Position numbers and translations under genes: made by a program. A stretch of DNA of 41,634 bases. Origin: Clostridium sp. CAG:451. GTDB lineage: Bacteria; Bacillota_I; Bacilli_A; RF39; UBA660. This document shows, one piece after another, positions 16,258 through 25,026 of the stretch. Each line of letters begins with the position of its first letter. Within the stretch, counting starts at the first letter, position 1. The notes below the pieces were generated by a model. The model saw only the letters and a program-made list of their open reading frames with translations, was not told where the DNA came from and made no database searches. Where the stretch lies: assembly GCA_000438295.1 (NCBI GenBank), contig FR901054.1, forward strand, positions 1 through 41,634, written 5' to 3'.

Positions 16258-16286
16258 TAGAATATGATAAATAATGTCAAGATGTT
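16258..16286 (-). promoter_or_regulatory. Sigma-K-like promoter of the YjcZ-like gene
   Basis: On the minus strand AACA (16286-16283), 16-bp spacer and CATATTCTA (16266-16258) fit the mACm-N16-CATAnnnTA consensus exactly. A sigma-A reading is also possible: TTGACA (16280-16275) and a poor TATTAG 17 bp on. Confidence 0.6.
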
Positions 16287-16365
16287 AATTAAAATGACTA
16301 TTCCTTCTTTCTAAACTAGTTAGTTTGTGATATATTTATACTAGAGAGAGGAGTGATAACAATTT

Positions 16366-17517
16366 ATGACTAAGACAAGAAAAGTAATCAAGTATCTTGA
16401 TAAACCACTTTTCTTTGTAACAGCTTTATTATTTCTCTTTGGTCTTATAATGGTATTTTCTTCAAGTAATGTAACTGCTTATATGAGTGGTAAGAGTGCT
16501 TATGGTTATTTTATTAAACAAGGAATATTCCTAGGGGTTAGTGCTTTAGTTAGTTTTATAATTATTAAGTTTAATACTAAATTATATGGTATTTCTTCCA
16601 CACCACTACTTATTCTGATAGTAACGGGTTTAGTTGCTTTACTCTTATACGGTAAAGTTACTAATCAAGCCAAGAGTTGGTTTCAACTAGGACCTATTAC
16701 AATACAACCTAGTGAATTTGCTAAAGTAGTTATTATTGCTTTTATTGCAAGGTATTATGAACTAAATGAGAAAAAGTTATCTAGTCCTTTAGTAAGTGCT
16801 ATTCCCTTGGTTATTGGTGGAATTATTGCTTTCTTAATTATTTTACAACCAGATCTTGGAACGGCTATTATCTTTTCATTGATAGTTATTTTTATGTTTT
16901 TAATAGTACCAATACCGAGAGTAGTAAAGAGTAAAATTATTACCTTTGGTGTTATTTTAGTACTGTTTGCAGCTTTAGTTCTTACTATGATGGGGAAGAC
17001 TTTGATTCATGAAAGACAGTTAGAAAGATTAACTTTTACTAATCCTTGTTCAAGATTATTAAATGAAGGTAATCAAGTTTGTAATGGTTATATTGCTATT
17101 AATAATGGGGGATTAACAGGAGTAGGACTTGGTAATAGTACCCAAAAGTATTTGTATTTACCAGAACCTTATACTGATTTTATCTTTGCTGTTATTGTAG
17201 AAGAGTTAGGTGTTGTTACAGGAATAGTTCTTATTCTAGCTTATATATTTGTTTTATTTAGAATCTATTTAATAGCTAAAAAGAGTTATACAAATAGGGG
17301 AGCATTAATTTGTTATGGGGTACTTTTCTATATATTCTTACATATTTGTGTTAACTTGATGGGACTTTTAGGAATGATGCCAATGACTGGTGTTCCTTTA
17401 CCATTTATTAGCTATGGAGGTAGTTTTACCTTGTGTTTAATGGTTTCAATAGCCTTTGTTCAAAGGGTATGTATAGAAACTAGAATAAGAGAAGAAGAAA
17501 AAAATAAAAAAAAATAA
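16366..17517 (+). CDS. ftsW: SEDS-family peptidoglycan glycosyltransferase, FtsW-like
   Basis: 383 residues with about ten membrane helices. SEDS hallmarks are IQPSEFAK (about 113-120), LQPDLGTA, the large outer loop ending LPEPYTDFIFAVIVEELG, and PLPFISYGGS near the C-terminus. These enzymes polymerise lipid II, FtsW at the septum and RodA along the cell wall. The Asp in YTDFIF is consistent with the catalytic loop of the family. FtsW is preferred over RodA from general similarity, but the call between the two is not certain. Two extra Cys (NPCSRLL and QVCNGY) bracket the outer loop and could form a disulfide. GGAG lies 12 nt before the ATG, a long spacing. Confidence 0.85.
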   Translation: MTKTRKVIKYLDKPLFFVTALLFLFGLIMVFSSSNVTAYMSGKSAYGYFIKQGIFLGVSALVSFIIIKFNTKLYGISSTPLLILIVTGLVALLLYGKVTNQAKSWFQLGPITIQPSEFAKVVIIAFIARYYELNEKKLSSPLVSAIPLVIGGIIAFLIILQPDLGTAIIFSLIVIFMFLIVPIPRVVKSKIITFGVILVLFAALVLTMMGKTLIHERQLERLTFTNPCSRLLNEGNQVCNGYIAINNGGLTGVGLGNSTQKYLYLPEPYTDFIFAVIVEELGVVTGIVLILAYIFVLFRIYLIAKKSYTNRGALICYGVLFYIFLHICVNLMGLLGMMPMTGVPLPFISYGGSFTLCLMVSIAFVQRVCIETRIREEEKNKKK

Positions 17518-17650
17518 AATTTGTGGTTTGAAACCGAGATATTGTAAATTGAGGGGTAGTTTACAGGTGAATTTGTTAAATTCAGAGCTCAATTTGGCAA
17601 TTTGAGGGGTAGTTTTAGAGGCAAAATGTAATTTTTGCCTCTTTGCTTTT
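17518..17650 (+). ncRNA. Structured leader or small RNA candidate between ftsW and comEA
   Basis: Contains two identical 14-bp copies of TTGAGGGGTAGTTT (17549-17562 and 17602-17615). AAATTGAG (17547-17554) is fully complementary to CTCAATTT around 17588-17595, while GTAAA/TTTAC (17544-17548/17560-17564) would form a competing hairpin displaying GAGGGG in its loop. It ends in a strong terminator whose loop holds ATGTAA. A short frame GTG (17567) to TGA (17603-17605) lies 10 nt after the first GAGGGG. No known RNA family is recognised. Confidence 0.35.
17617..17650 (+). terminator. Terminator upstream of comEA
   Basis: AGAGGCAAAA (17617-17626) pairs perfectly with TTTTGCCTCT (17633-17642), 6-nt loop, then TTGCTTTTT. 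Confidence 0.8.
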
Positions 17651-17671
17651 TAAAAAGCTATCTGTTATAGT
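17643..17671 (+). promoter_or_regulatory. Promoter of comEA-comEC
   Basis: TTGCTT (17643-17648), 17-bp spacer, TATAGT (17666-17671) preceded by TG (extended -10). The -35 box starts right after the terminator stem. Confidence 0.55.
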
Positions 17672-17693
17672 GGTAGCGAAAGGAGGAAAGACC

Positions 17694-18368
17694 ATGACTT
17701 TTTCTTATCGACATAGAAAATTAATTGTCCTTTTGTTATTATTTTTACTGTCAGTCACAGCTTCATTTTTAATCTTTAGAAGTCATTTTACACCAAAGAA
17801 AAAGATTAGTACTAAGAAAATAGTATTAACACCTAAGAAAGAAGAAACTACTACTGATAAGGAAACATACTACTTAGTAGATATTAAAGGAGCAATTAAT
17901 AATCCTGGTACTTATAGTATGAAAAAAGGTAGTAGAGTAATAGATGTTATTCATCTAGCAGGAGAGTTAAAAAGTGATGCTGATACCTCAGTTTTAAATC
18001 TTTCTAAGAAAGTTACTGATGAGATGGTTATCATTGTTTATTCTTATGATGAAGTTAAGAACTTTACTAAGGTAAAAGAAGAGGAAAAACAAGAACAAGA
18101 AAAATGTATTTCTAATAATGGTATAAAAAATGATGCTTGTATTTCTACTATCATCGAGGATAATTCTACATCTAATACTAAAGTTTCAATAAACAATGCA
18201 ACACTTGAAGAGTTAATGACTCTACCAGGTATTGGTGAAGCTAAAGCAAAAGAGATTATTAACTACCGAGAAGAAAAAGGCGAGTTTACTGATACTAATC
18301 AGTTAAAAGAAGTGAAAGGAATTGGAGATACTTTATTTGAAAGTATTAAAGATAATATTACACTCTAG
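17694..18368 (+). CDS. comEA: DNA-uptake receptor ComEA
   Basis: 224 residues. A single N-terminal membrane helix (about 12-30) anchors a Lys/Thr-rich stalk, then an SLBB domain (about 60-115, YYLVDIKGAINNPGTYSM) and a C-terminal pair of helix-hairpin-helix motifs (INNATLEELMTLPGIGEAKA and LKEVKGIGDTLFESIK) that bind double-stranded DNA outside the membrane. Between them is an acidic, Gln-rich linker with two Cys. The start is ATG 17694 after AAGGAGG; the frame is open upstream to a TTG within the promoter, which is not used. It overlaps comEC, the channel that receives the DNA. Confidence 0.9.
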   Translation: MTFSYRHRKLIVLLLLFLLSVTASFLIFRSHFTPKKKISTKKIVLTPKKEETTTDKETYYLVDIKGAINNPGTYSMKKGSRVIDVIHLAGELKSDADTSVLNLSKKVTDEMVIIVYSYDEVKNFTKVKEEEKQEQEKCISNNGIKNDACISTIIEDNSTSNTKVSINNATLEELMTLPGIGEAKAKEIINYREEKGEFTDTNQLKEVKGIGDTLFESIKDNITL

Positions 18369-20316
18369 ATTATTACTTATTATTCTTTTAATTATTACCC
18401 TCATATACACTACCATTTTTAACATAACATCAGTAGGTTATAAGAAAGGAGAACAAACTCTAACAGGAAAAGTTATCAAAAAAAGATTTACTGATGATTA
18501 TTTGAACTTCACATTAAAAAATAATAAAACTTTACCACTCACATACTATATAAAAAATAAAAAAGAATTAAAAGAATATAAGAAGATAACTTTAGGTAGT
18601 ATTATTAGAGTTACTGGTACTTTAAAGAGTAATAATTATTTAATAGTTAAAAATATTAAAATATTAAAAGAAAATAGAAATATTATCTATTTTATAAAAG
18701 ATGGACTATATAATTATTTATCTTCTTTTGATAGTAGAGTATCTCCATATTTAAAAGCTTTTATTATAGGAAATAAAGATGATTTATCTTATAAAGTTAA
18801 AAAGTCACTCCAAACTGTTGGGATATCTCATTTATTTTCCCTATCAGGAAGTCACTTGTCAATTATCTATTACTTTCTCTATTCGCTATTTAAAAAAAGA
18901 AAAATTCATTTAATGATATTACCTCTTTTCCTTTACTATTTGATAATTGATTCTAGTGCTTCCATTTTAAGAGCTTTAGTTTTTCTATCGATTTTTAAAC
19001 CTAATAAAGAATTTCACTTAGGTCTTTCCACTTTCAATATGCTTATTCTAGCACTTATAGTGCTATTAATTATAAATCCAGCAAGTATTAAAGATATTGG
19101 TTTTAATTATTCCTTTGTTATATCATCAGGTCTAATTCTATACTATGATAATAAAAAGCAAGATAAGAAATTATTTAGACTAGTAGAAACATCTATACTT
19201 GCTTTTTTATTCTCTTTACCTATCTCTCTTTATTATTTCTCTAATGTTAATTTACTTAGTATTATCTATAACTTATTTTATGTTCCATTTGTAAGTTCTA
19301 TCTTATTTCCACTAACTTTTATAGTAGCCATTTGTCCCTTCTTAAGTGATATCTATTTAGTAGTAGTTAATCTCTTTGAAAAAAGTATATTCTTTTTTGA
19401 AGGGATAAGTATTAATCTAACCTTTAGAAAGTTAAGTATTATTATCTATATAATTTATCTCTTAATAATATTTATAGCTATTAATAAAAGAAAAGTTCTT
19501 TATCTTTTATTAATACTTTTAGTACCACACTATTTTTATAATAATATAGTAGTAGAAGATAAAATGTATATGATAGATGTAGGACAAGGAGATAGTATCT
19601 TGTTTGTTTCTAATAATAAATCTATGCTTTTAGATACCGGAGGTAGTATTAATAGTAGTCTTGATAAATGGTCAGTAGGAGATGATTTAGTAACATTTTT
19701 AAGATCAAAAGGAATAAGAAGGATTGATACTATTTTGATTAGCCATGGTGATATGGATCATATTGGTGAATATTTTAAAATAGTTAAATACTTTAAAGTA
19801 GATAATGTTTATTTAAATAGTAATCGGTTAAATAGTATAGAAAAAAGAGTAGTAACTTACTCTTTAAATAATAATATAAATATTGCTAAGCTAAAAAAGG
19901 GTGATAATATTTCTATTGGTAACTTTAACTTTCTTGTGATTAATAATAGTTTTACTGATGAAAACGATGCTAGTACGGTTTTATTTGGAATGATTTCATC
20001 TTCTAAATTATTATTAATGGGAGATGCTAGTGTTAGAAGTGAACAAGATATTATAAATAGTTATAATCTACCTAAGATTGATATTTTAAAAGTAGGTCAT
20101 CATGGATCTAATACATCTTCAAGTAAAAAATTTATAAATGAGATTAATCCTAAATATTCATTAATTAGTGTTGGTGAAAATAATAGATATGGTCATCCGA
20201 AGAAGTCAGTATTAAATGCTTTAAGTAATAGTGAAATTTATAGAACAGATTTGGATGGAAATATAGAAATAGAGTTTAATAATAAAGGATATAATATTAG
20301 GACTTATAGTCCATAG
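18337..20316 (+). CDS. comEC: DNA-uptake channel ComEC/Rec2
   Basis: About 659 residues. An N-terminal membrane helix and a soluble OB-like region precede the Competence domain (about 140-400, with LFSLSGSHLS and many helices) that carries single-stranded DNA across the membrane. The C-terminal metallo-beta-lactamase-like domain (about 420-659) keeps VGQGDSILF, SHGDMDHIG and VGHHGSNTSS, and is thought to degrade the non-transported strand. No ATG is available: TTG 18337 is chosen because GGAG lies nine bases upstream; TTG 18322 is an alternative. It overlaps the end of comEA by about 30 bp. The presence of comEA-comEC suggests transformability or DNA scavenging. Confidence 0.92.
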   Translation: MKVLKIILHSRLLLIILLIITLIYTTIFNITSVGYKKGEQTLTGKVIKKRFTDDYLNFTLKNNKTLPLTYYIKNKKELKEYKKITLGSIIRVTGTLKSNNYLIVKNIKILKENRNIIYFIKDGLYNYLSSFDSRVSPYLKAFIIGNKDDLSYKVKKSLQTVGISHLFSLSGSHLSIIYYFLYSLFKKRKIHLMILPLFLYYLIIDSSASILRALVFLSIFKPNKEFHLGLSTFNMLILALIVLLIINPASIKDIGFNYSFVISSGLILYYDNKKQDKKLFRLVETSILAFLFSLPISLYYFSNVNLLSIIYNLFYVPFVSSILFPLTFIVAICPFLSDIYLVVVNLFEKSIFFFEGISINLTFRKLSIIIYIIYLLIIFIAINKRKVLYLLLILLVPHYFYNNIVVEDKMYMIDVGQGDSILFVSNNKSMLLDTGGSINSSLDKWSVGDDLVTFLRSKGIRRIDTILISHGDMDHIGEYFKIVKYFKVDNVYLNSNRLNSIEKRVVTYSLNNNINIAKLKKGDNISIGNFNFLVINNSFTDENDASTVLFGMISSSKLLLMGDASVRSEQDIINSYNLPKIDILKVGHHGSNTSSSKKFINEINPKYSLISVGENNRYGHPKKSVLNALSNSEIYRTDLDGNIEIEFNNKGYNIRTYSP

Positions 20317-20327
20317 AAAGGATGGAT

Positions 20328-21209
20328 ATGAATTATTATAATGAAATAAAAAGAGAACTTATTGATAATGAGTTAAACAAAAAAGTAAAAGATTATAGCA
20401 AAAACAAATATGAGATTCAAAAATACTATAATGTTGGTAAACTTCTATCGGAAGCAGGAAATAATTATGGTGAGGCAATAATAAAAGAGTATTCAAAAAA
20501 ATTAACAAATGAAATTGGTAAAAAATACAGCGTTAGATATTTGTTTGATATGAGAAAGTTATACTTATTTTCAAAAGTGCATCCACTGGGTGCACAATTA
20601 ACAATGTCTCATTATAGACTCCTTTTTCCGTTAAATGATAATAATGAAATAGATTATTACATAGACCAGATTACTAAAAGAAATCTTTCTAAAAGAGAAC
20701 TTCAAATGATAATTAAATCTAATGAATATGAAAGATTGCCCAAGGACACAAAGAATAAATTAATAAAAAAAGAAACACCAAGTGTAGTAGATTTTGTAAA
20801 AAACCCTATTCAAATTAAGAATTTTCAAAATAAAGAAATAGTATCAGAGAAAGTTTTACAAAAACTAATTCTTGAAGATATTTCGCTATTTTTGAAGGAA
20901 TTGGGTAATGGATTTACGTTTATAGAGAATGAATACAAAATTAAATTTGGAGATAGATATAATTATATAGATTTACTTTTATACAACATTAAATACAAAT
21001 GTTATGTAGTTGTGGAATTAAAGGTAACTGAACTTAAGAAAGAACATACTGGTCAAATTATGACTTATATGAATTATATCGATAAAAATATAAAGACTAT
21101 TTATGAAAATGAAACGGTTGGAATAATAATTTGTAAGAAAAATAATAAATATGTAATAGAGTTTTGCTCGGATAAAAGAATAATAACTAGGGAATATGAA
21201 TTGGTATAG
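20328..21209 (+). CDS. DUF1016 (YhcG-type) PDDEXK nuclease family protein
   Basis: 293 residues. The N-terminal DUF1016_N part has YYNVGKLLSEAGNNYGEAII and KKYSVRYLFDMRKLY. The C-terminal part carries a PD-(D/E)XK-like core with D in YIDLLLYN and E-x-K in VVVELKVTEL, followed by HTGQIMTYMNYID. Members occur with restriction-modification and mobile DNA as well as alone; the role here is unknown. ATG 20328 is preferred over 20322 because AAAGGA then has five-base spacing. It lies directly behind comEC where other Bacilli have holA, and may be an acquired gene. It shares the strand but has no clear promoter of its own. Confidence 0.8.
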   Translation: MNYYNEIKRELIDNELNKKVKDYSKNKYEIQKYYNVGKLLSEAGNNYGEAIIKEYSKKLTNEIGKKYSVRYLFDMRKLYLFSKVHPLGAQLTMSHYRLLFPLNDNNEIDYYIDQITKRNLSKRELQMIIKSNEYERLPKDTKNKLIKKETPSVVDFVKNPIQIKNFQNKEIVSEKVLQKLILEDISLFLKELGNGFTFIENEYKIKFGDRYNYIDLLLYNIKYKCYVVVELKVTELKKEHTGQIMTYMNYIDKNIKTIYENETVGIIICKKNNKYVIEFCSDKRIITREYELV

Positions 21210-21278
21210 AATTATGTAAATTAAGGGGAATAAATAATAAAATCATAGTTAAAAATATCAAGTAGTATAAAATATACT

Positions 21279-21307
21279 TTGCAAAAAAAGTAAATGACAC
21301 TTATAAT
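21279..21307 (+). promoter_or_regulatory. Sigma-A promoter of dnaI
   Basis: TTGCAA (21279-21284), 17-bp spacer, TATAAT (21302-21307). GAGGTGA precedes the ATG further down. Confidence 0.7.
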
Positions 21308-21333
21308 AAATCTAGGAACTGAGGTGACTAAGT

Positions 21334-22239
21334 ATGAAAAATATATCTTTTATGATGAGTAGGGGAAATATAGAAAAATTAAAGCATTCTTATATGGATG
21401 CATGCTCTAATAAAGATTTTAAAGATTATGTAGATTTAATTGATGTAAGTGATGATGAACTTATGAAATATACATCTAAATTAGAAGAATGTGTAATAGA
21501 ATCTAATCATTGTAAAAAGTGTACTAGCCTAAAGGATTGTCAGAATAGAGTTAATGGCTATTTCTTTAAAGCTTTTCTTGAAAATGATAAATTAAACTTT
21601 TCTTATGTTCCTTGCAAATACTTACTAAAAGAAGAAGAAATTTATAGTTATCAAAAGAAAATAACTTGTTATGACTTACCGGAAGATATAAAAAAGGCTA
21701 CCTTTAGTAATGTTTATAAGGATGATAAAAAAAGACTCCCGATAATTAAATACTTTAAAGAGTTTATTGATACTTATTTAAAAGGAGAAAATCCTAAGGG
21801 GATTTATTTACATGGTTCTTTTGGAAGTGGTAAAACCTATTTAATAGCTTCACTTTTTAATGAGATGGCTAAGAAAGATATTGCTAGTGTAATGGTTTAT
21901 TATCCAGAACTACTTAGAAGTTTAAAGTCTAGCTTTGGTAATGATTATGAAGAAAAGTTTACTAAGTTAAAAACAGTACCATTATTATTACTTGACGATA
22001 TTGGAGCGGAAAATACTACTAATTGGAGTAGAGATGAGGTATTAGCACCACTACTTCAATATAGAATGGAAGAACATCTTCCTACTTTCTTTACCTCTAA
22101 TCTAACAAAAGAAGAATTAGAGTTAACACTAAGTAATACTAATAATGGAGTTGATAAAATAAAGGCAAGAAGAATAATTGAAAGAATTAATCAGTTAACA
22201 GTAGATTTAGAATTAATTAGTAAAAATAGAAGAAATTAA
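21334..22239 (+). CDS. dnaI: Primosomal helicase loader DnaI
   Basis: 301 residues. The N-terminal domain has Cys at 53, 60, 63, 69 and 94, in keeping with the zinc-binding domain of DnaI that contacts the replicative helicase. The AAA+ domain has Walker A GSFGSGKT (161-168), Walker B LLLLDDIGAE and a sensor FFTSNLT. It loads the DnaB-type helicase at replication forks. In Bacillus dnaI follows dnaB; that gene is not adjacent here. The TAA lies in the loop of a terminator shared with the opposite gene, whose stop codon overlaps it. Confidence 0.88.
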   Translation: MKNISFMMSRGNIEKLKHSYMDACSNKDFKDYVDLIDVSDDELMKYTSKLEECVIESNHCKKCTSLKDCQNRVNGYFFKAFLENDKLNFSYVPCKYLLKEEEIYSYQKKITCYDLPEDIKKATFSNVYKDDKKRLPIIKYFKEFIDTYLKGENPKGIYLHGSFGSGKTYLIASLFNEMAKKDIASVMVYYPELLRSLKSSFGNDYEEKFTKLKTVPLLLLDDIGAENTTNWSRDEVLAPLLQYRMEEHLPTFFTSNLTKEELELTLSNTNNGVDKIKARRIIERINQLTVDLELISKNRRN

Positions 22240-22253
22240 CATTCTTCTATTTT
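22223..22253. terminator. Bidirectional terminator shared by dnaI and the DUF192-like gene
   Basis: AAAATAGAAGAA (22223-22234) pairs perfectly with TTCTTCTATTTT (22242-22253) around a 7-nt loop that contains both stop codons (22236-22239). Confidence 0.88.
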
Positions 22254-22565
22254 AATAGTGTCTCCTACCTTGTAATAGTCTTTGATAGCAAGGGGTAAAA
22301 TGTATATAGCTTTTACTTTTCTCTTTCTAAAAATAAACTTTTCTGTTTTATAGTTTAAATAACAATAAAGTATTTTATTATTTTCATCTACTTGATAGAT
22401 ATTTACTCTTTGACAAAAAAAGTAAGTGTTTATTCCTTTTTTATTAGGAAAATAGTAACCATTATTTATAGTATCTAACACAAGTCTAATACTTTTAACT
22501 CTATCCTTAAATGAAGATAGAGTTTTAATTTCAATCTTTCTTTTTTTAATAACAATATATTTCAT
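22236..22565 (-). CDS. DUF192-like small protein
   Basis: 109 residues, predicted soluble and beta-rich. The spacing of NNGYYFPNKKGINTYFFCQR, the VNIYQVDENNKILYC strand pair, AIYILPLAIKDYY and the final VGDTIKIEE is reminiscent of DUF192, a small barrel of unknown function, but the usual MKNT motif is not clearly kept. The ATG at 22565 is used because the GTG at 22574 is inside the AAAGGTG ribosome binding site. No signal peptide is visible. The call is tentative. Confidence 0.5.
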   Translation of the reverse strand: MKYIVIKKRKIEIKTLSSFKDRVKSIRLVLDTINNGYYFPNKKGINTYFFCQRVNIYQVDENNKILYCYLNYKTEKFIFRKRKVKAIYILPLAIKDYYKVGDTIKIEEC

Positions 22566-22663
22566 AGTGTTCACCTTTCCTAAATAATATCAAAAAAAAT
22601 ATATATTATCAATTGTTTTTAAATTTATTTTATGTTATTCTTTTACTAGAGTAGGTGAATTAA

Positions 22664-25018
22664 ATGAAAAAACTTAAACAAACTAAAAAAAATAAAAAAG
22701 GTTTCACGTTTATTGAATTACTTAGTGTTATAGTAATTCTTTCTATTTTAGTAACTGTAGGAATAGCAACAACTAATCATTTTTTATCTTCTGCTAAAGA
22801 AAAATATTATAAGTCTCAAGAAGATTTGATTACTTTAGCTGGTAAACAATATTTTACCGATTATAGAAGTGAATTGCCTAAAGAAATAGGTGATAAAAGT
22901 TCTGTTACCATAGCAACTTTATATGCTAAAAAATATTTAGATAAAGTTAAAGATTATAATGGAAAAGAATGTGTATCTACAAACGATGATATAACTAATA
23001 GAGTTTATGCTATAAAAACTGGAGTGGCTAAATACAAATACTATACTATTTTTAAATGTGCTGATTATATAACTTCAGTTGATAATAAGGCACCTATTAT
23101 TAGTTTGACCCCATCATCTGCTAGTACTAATAAAGATGTTAATATAGTTATAAAAATCACTGATAATGTAGGTGTTGATTCATTTAATTATGAAATTATA
23201 AAAAATGGTACAACTTATAAAAAGAGTAGTAAAGAATCATATACAAATCCTATTACCATTACTATAAAGGATGAAGGAAACTATATAATTAAAGTAAGTG
23301 CAACTGATAAAAGTGGAAATACTACTGATAAGACATCCAAGCAATATGTAATAAATAAAAAAGGACCAAATTGTGGTGATTTTAACATAATTAGCACTAA
23401 TGGCAGTATAAAAGAGAAGTGGCAAAGCAAAGATGTAAAACTTAAAATTACACCACCAGATAGTGTTAAAAAATGGAACTTTGAAAGATGTTTTATTGCT
23501 ACAGATAATAAAACTAAAGTTTGTACTCCATATGGAACTAATTTGATAGGAATTAAAGATAAAAAGCTAAAAGGTAGTGAACAGTTTTATACATCTAATG
23601 ATGTTACTGATATAGATAGTAATTCATCAAGTGATAATAAAGATACTAGTAACAATAATCAAAGTTCTAGTGCCATTGAAATAACTTACAAGGATCAAGG
23701 ACATTTCTATGGACGTATTAAAGCGTATGACAAATTTGGTAATTATTGCGTTGTTAATACAGACACATATTATATCGATAAAAGTTCACCAATTATAAAA
23801 GATATAGCTATTGTTAGTAAAGAAGATGATTATAATAGTTTAGATACTTATATTCACTTATCTATTGAAGATAGAACTGATAAAACAGATAGTAAATTAT
23901 ATTATATGATTTCTAATACTTCAGATTTTAAAAATAGTACTTGGCAAACTTATATGGAAAATTCTGAAGGGTATCAAAATGTTACTTGGCTTTTTACCGG
24001 AAAATATGATGGTAAAGCAAGAAAAATTTATATTAAAGTAAAAGATGAATTAGGCAATACTAGTGAAGTTTATCAAACTAGTTATAAAGTTTATAAAGAA
24101 TGTGAAAGTAATAATTTGATAGAGCAAGAAACAGCTGGAAGTTGTAGTGGTACTTGTGGAAGTCAAAAAATAACAACTACTATAACAAGTATTGATGCTA
24201 ATACTAAAAGACAATGTGATACTAGAACTGAATCAGAATCATGCTCTACAACTGATTGCAAAACTCCAGCTTGCTCTATAACAGTATCAGGTGGAATAGC
24301 TGGTACAAATGGTTGGTACCGTGGAGGTACGGTAACTTATACCTTAAACCCTAATAAGTCATCAACTTCGTATGGAATTGGTGGTTATAATAAGAAGAAA
24401 ACTGGAACTATAAATAGCAATGGAACTCATAGGATAGTTGGTTATGTCAAAAATAAGGCTGGGCAAACAGCAACCTGTACTACGACTATAAAATATGATA
24501 AAACAGCTCCAACTTGTACTCATAACAAGGAAAATACGACTTGGACTAATAAAAACTTTAGAGTCTATAAAGGATGTGCTGATACTGGTGGTAGTGGCTG
24601 CGTTAGACAGTATTTTGCTGATGCTGTCATAAACTATACTAAAGAATTTCAAAATTTTAGTGCTTATACAGTTAAAGATAATGCAGGAAACTCAAGAAAT
24701 TGTCCGGCAGTGAAATTAAGAATTAATGTTGATAAAAGTGTTCCTAGTGTAACTATAACCAAATATACTAATTATAGGGGGTCAAAATGTGTTGATAATC
24801 CAACTAAGCTATATAAAAATCGTTATAGGGTTTTAATGTCCGATAGTGCCTCAGGATTAAAAGTTACTTCCTGTACTTGGGAAAAACCAGCAGTAACTAG
24901 AAATGATTCTTGGATAAGATATGAAACTGTTGGTGAAAATCTTTGCCAAGATTCAGTAGGGGTTAGTTGCAAGGCTTGTGATTTTGCTGGAAATTGTAAA
25001 ACAGTTTCTAAAAATTAG
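22664..25018 (+). CDS. Giant type IV prepilin-like protein with Ig-like and Cys-rich domains
   Basis: 784 residues. The N-terminus is a textbook class III (prepilin) signal: a basic leader ending KKG then FTFIELLSVIVILSILVTVG, with predicted cleavage after Gly and Glu at +5 of the mature protein. A pilin-like helix and domain run to about residue 135. Then come Ig-like repeats (about 140-235 and 360-480, with DNVGVDSFNY, SATDKSGNTTDK and KVKDELGNTSEV) and a Cys-rich C-terminal half with further repeats ending in AGQTATC, AGNSRNC and AGNCKTV. Ordinary pilins are near 150 residues, so this would be a pilus tip or surface adhesin. AGGTGA precedes the ATG. A small membrane gene follows at 8 bp. 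Confidence 0.8.
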   Translation: MKKLKQTKKNKKGFTFIELLSVIVILSILVTVGIATTNHFLSSAKEKYYKSQEDLITLAGKQYFTDYRSELPKEIGDKSSVTIATLYAKKYLDKVKDYNGKECVSTNDDITNRVYAIKTGVAKYKYYTIFKCADYITSVDNKAPIISLTPSSASTNKDVNIVIKITDNVGVDSFNYEIIKNGTTYKKSSKESYTNPITITIKDEGNYIIKVSATDKSGNTTDKTSKQYVINKKGPNCGDFNIISTNGSIKEKWQSKDVKLKITPPDSVKKWNFERCFIATDNKTKVCTPYGTNLIGIKDKKLKGSEQFYTSNDVTDIDSNSSSDNKDTSNNNQSSSAIEITYKDQGHFYGRIKAYDKFGNYCVVNTDTYYIDKSSPIIKDIAIVSKEDDYNSLDTYIHLSIEDRTDKTDSKLYYMISNTSDFKNSTWQTYMENSEGYQNVTWLFTGKYDGKARKIYIKVKDELGNTSEVYQTSYKVYKECESNNLIEQETAGSCSGTCGSQKITTTITSIDANTKRQCDTRTESESCSTTDCKTPACSITVSGGIAGTNGWYRGGTVTYTLNPNKSSTSYGIGGYNKKKTGTINSNGTHRIVGYVKNKAGQTATCTTTIKYDKTAPTCTHNKENTTWTNKNFRVYKGCADTGGSGCVRQYFADAVINYTKEFQNFSAYTVKDNAGNSRNCPAVKLRINVDKSVPSVTITKYTNYRGSKCVDNPTKLYKNRYRVLMSDSASGLKVTSCTWEKPAVTRNDSWIRYETVGENLCQDSVGVSCKACDFAGNCKTVSKN

Positions 25019-25026
25019 GAGGAAAT

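Noticed and set aside
17549..17615. CRISPR-like direct repeats
   Set aside because: Only two 14-bp copies, no further units, no cas genes; better explained as a structured leader.
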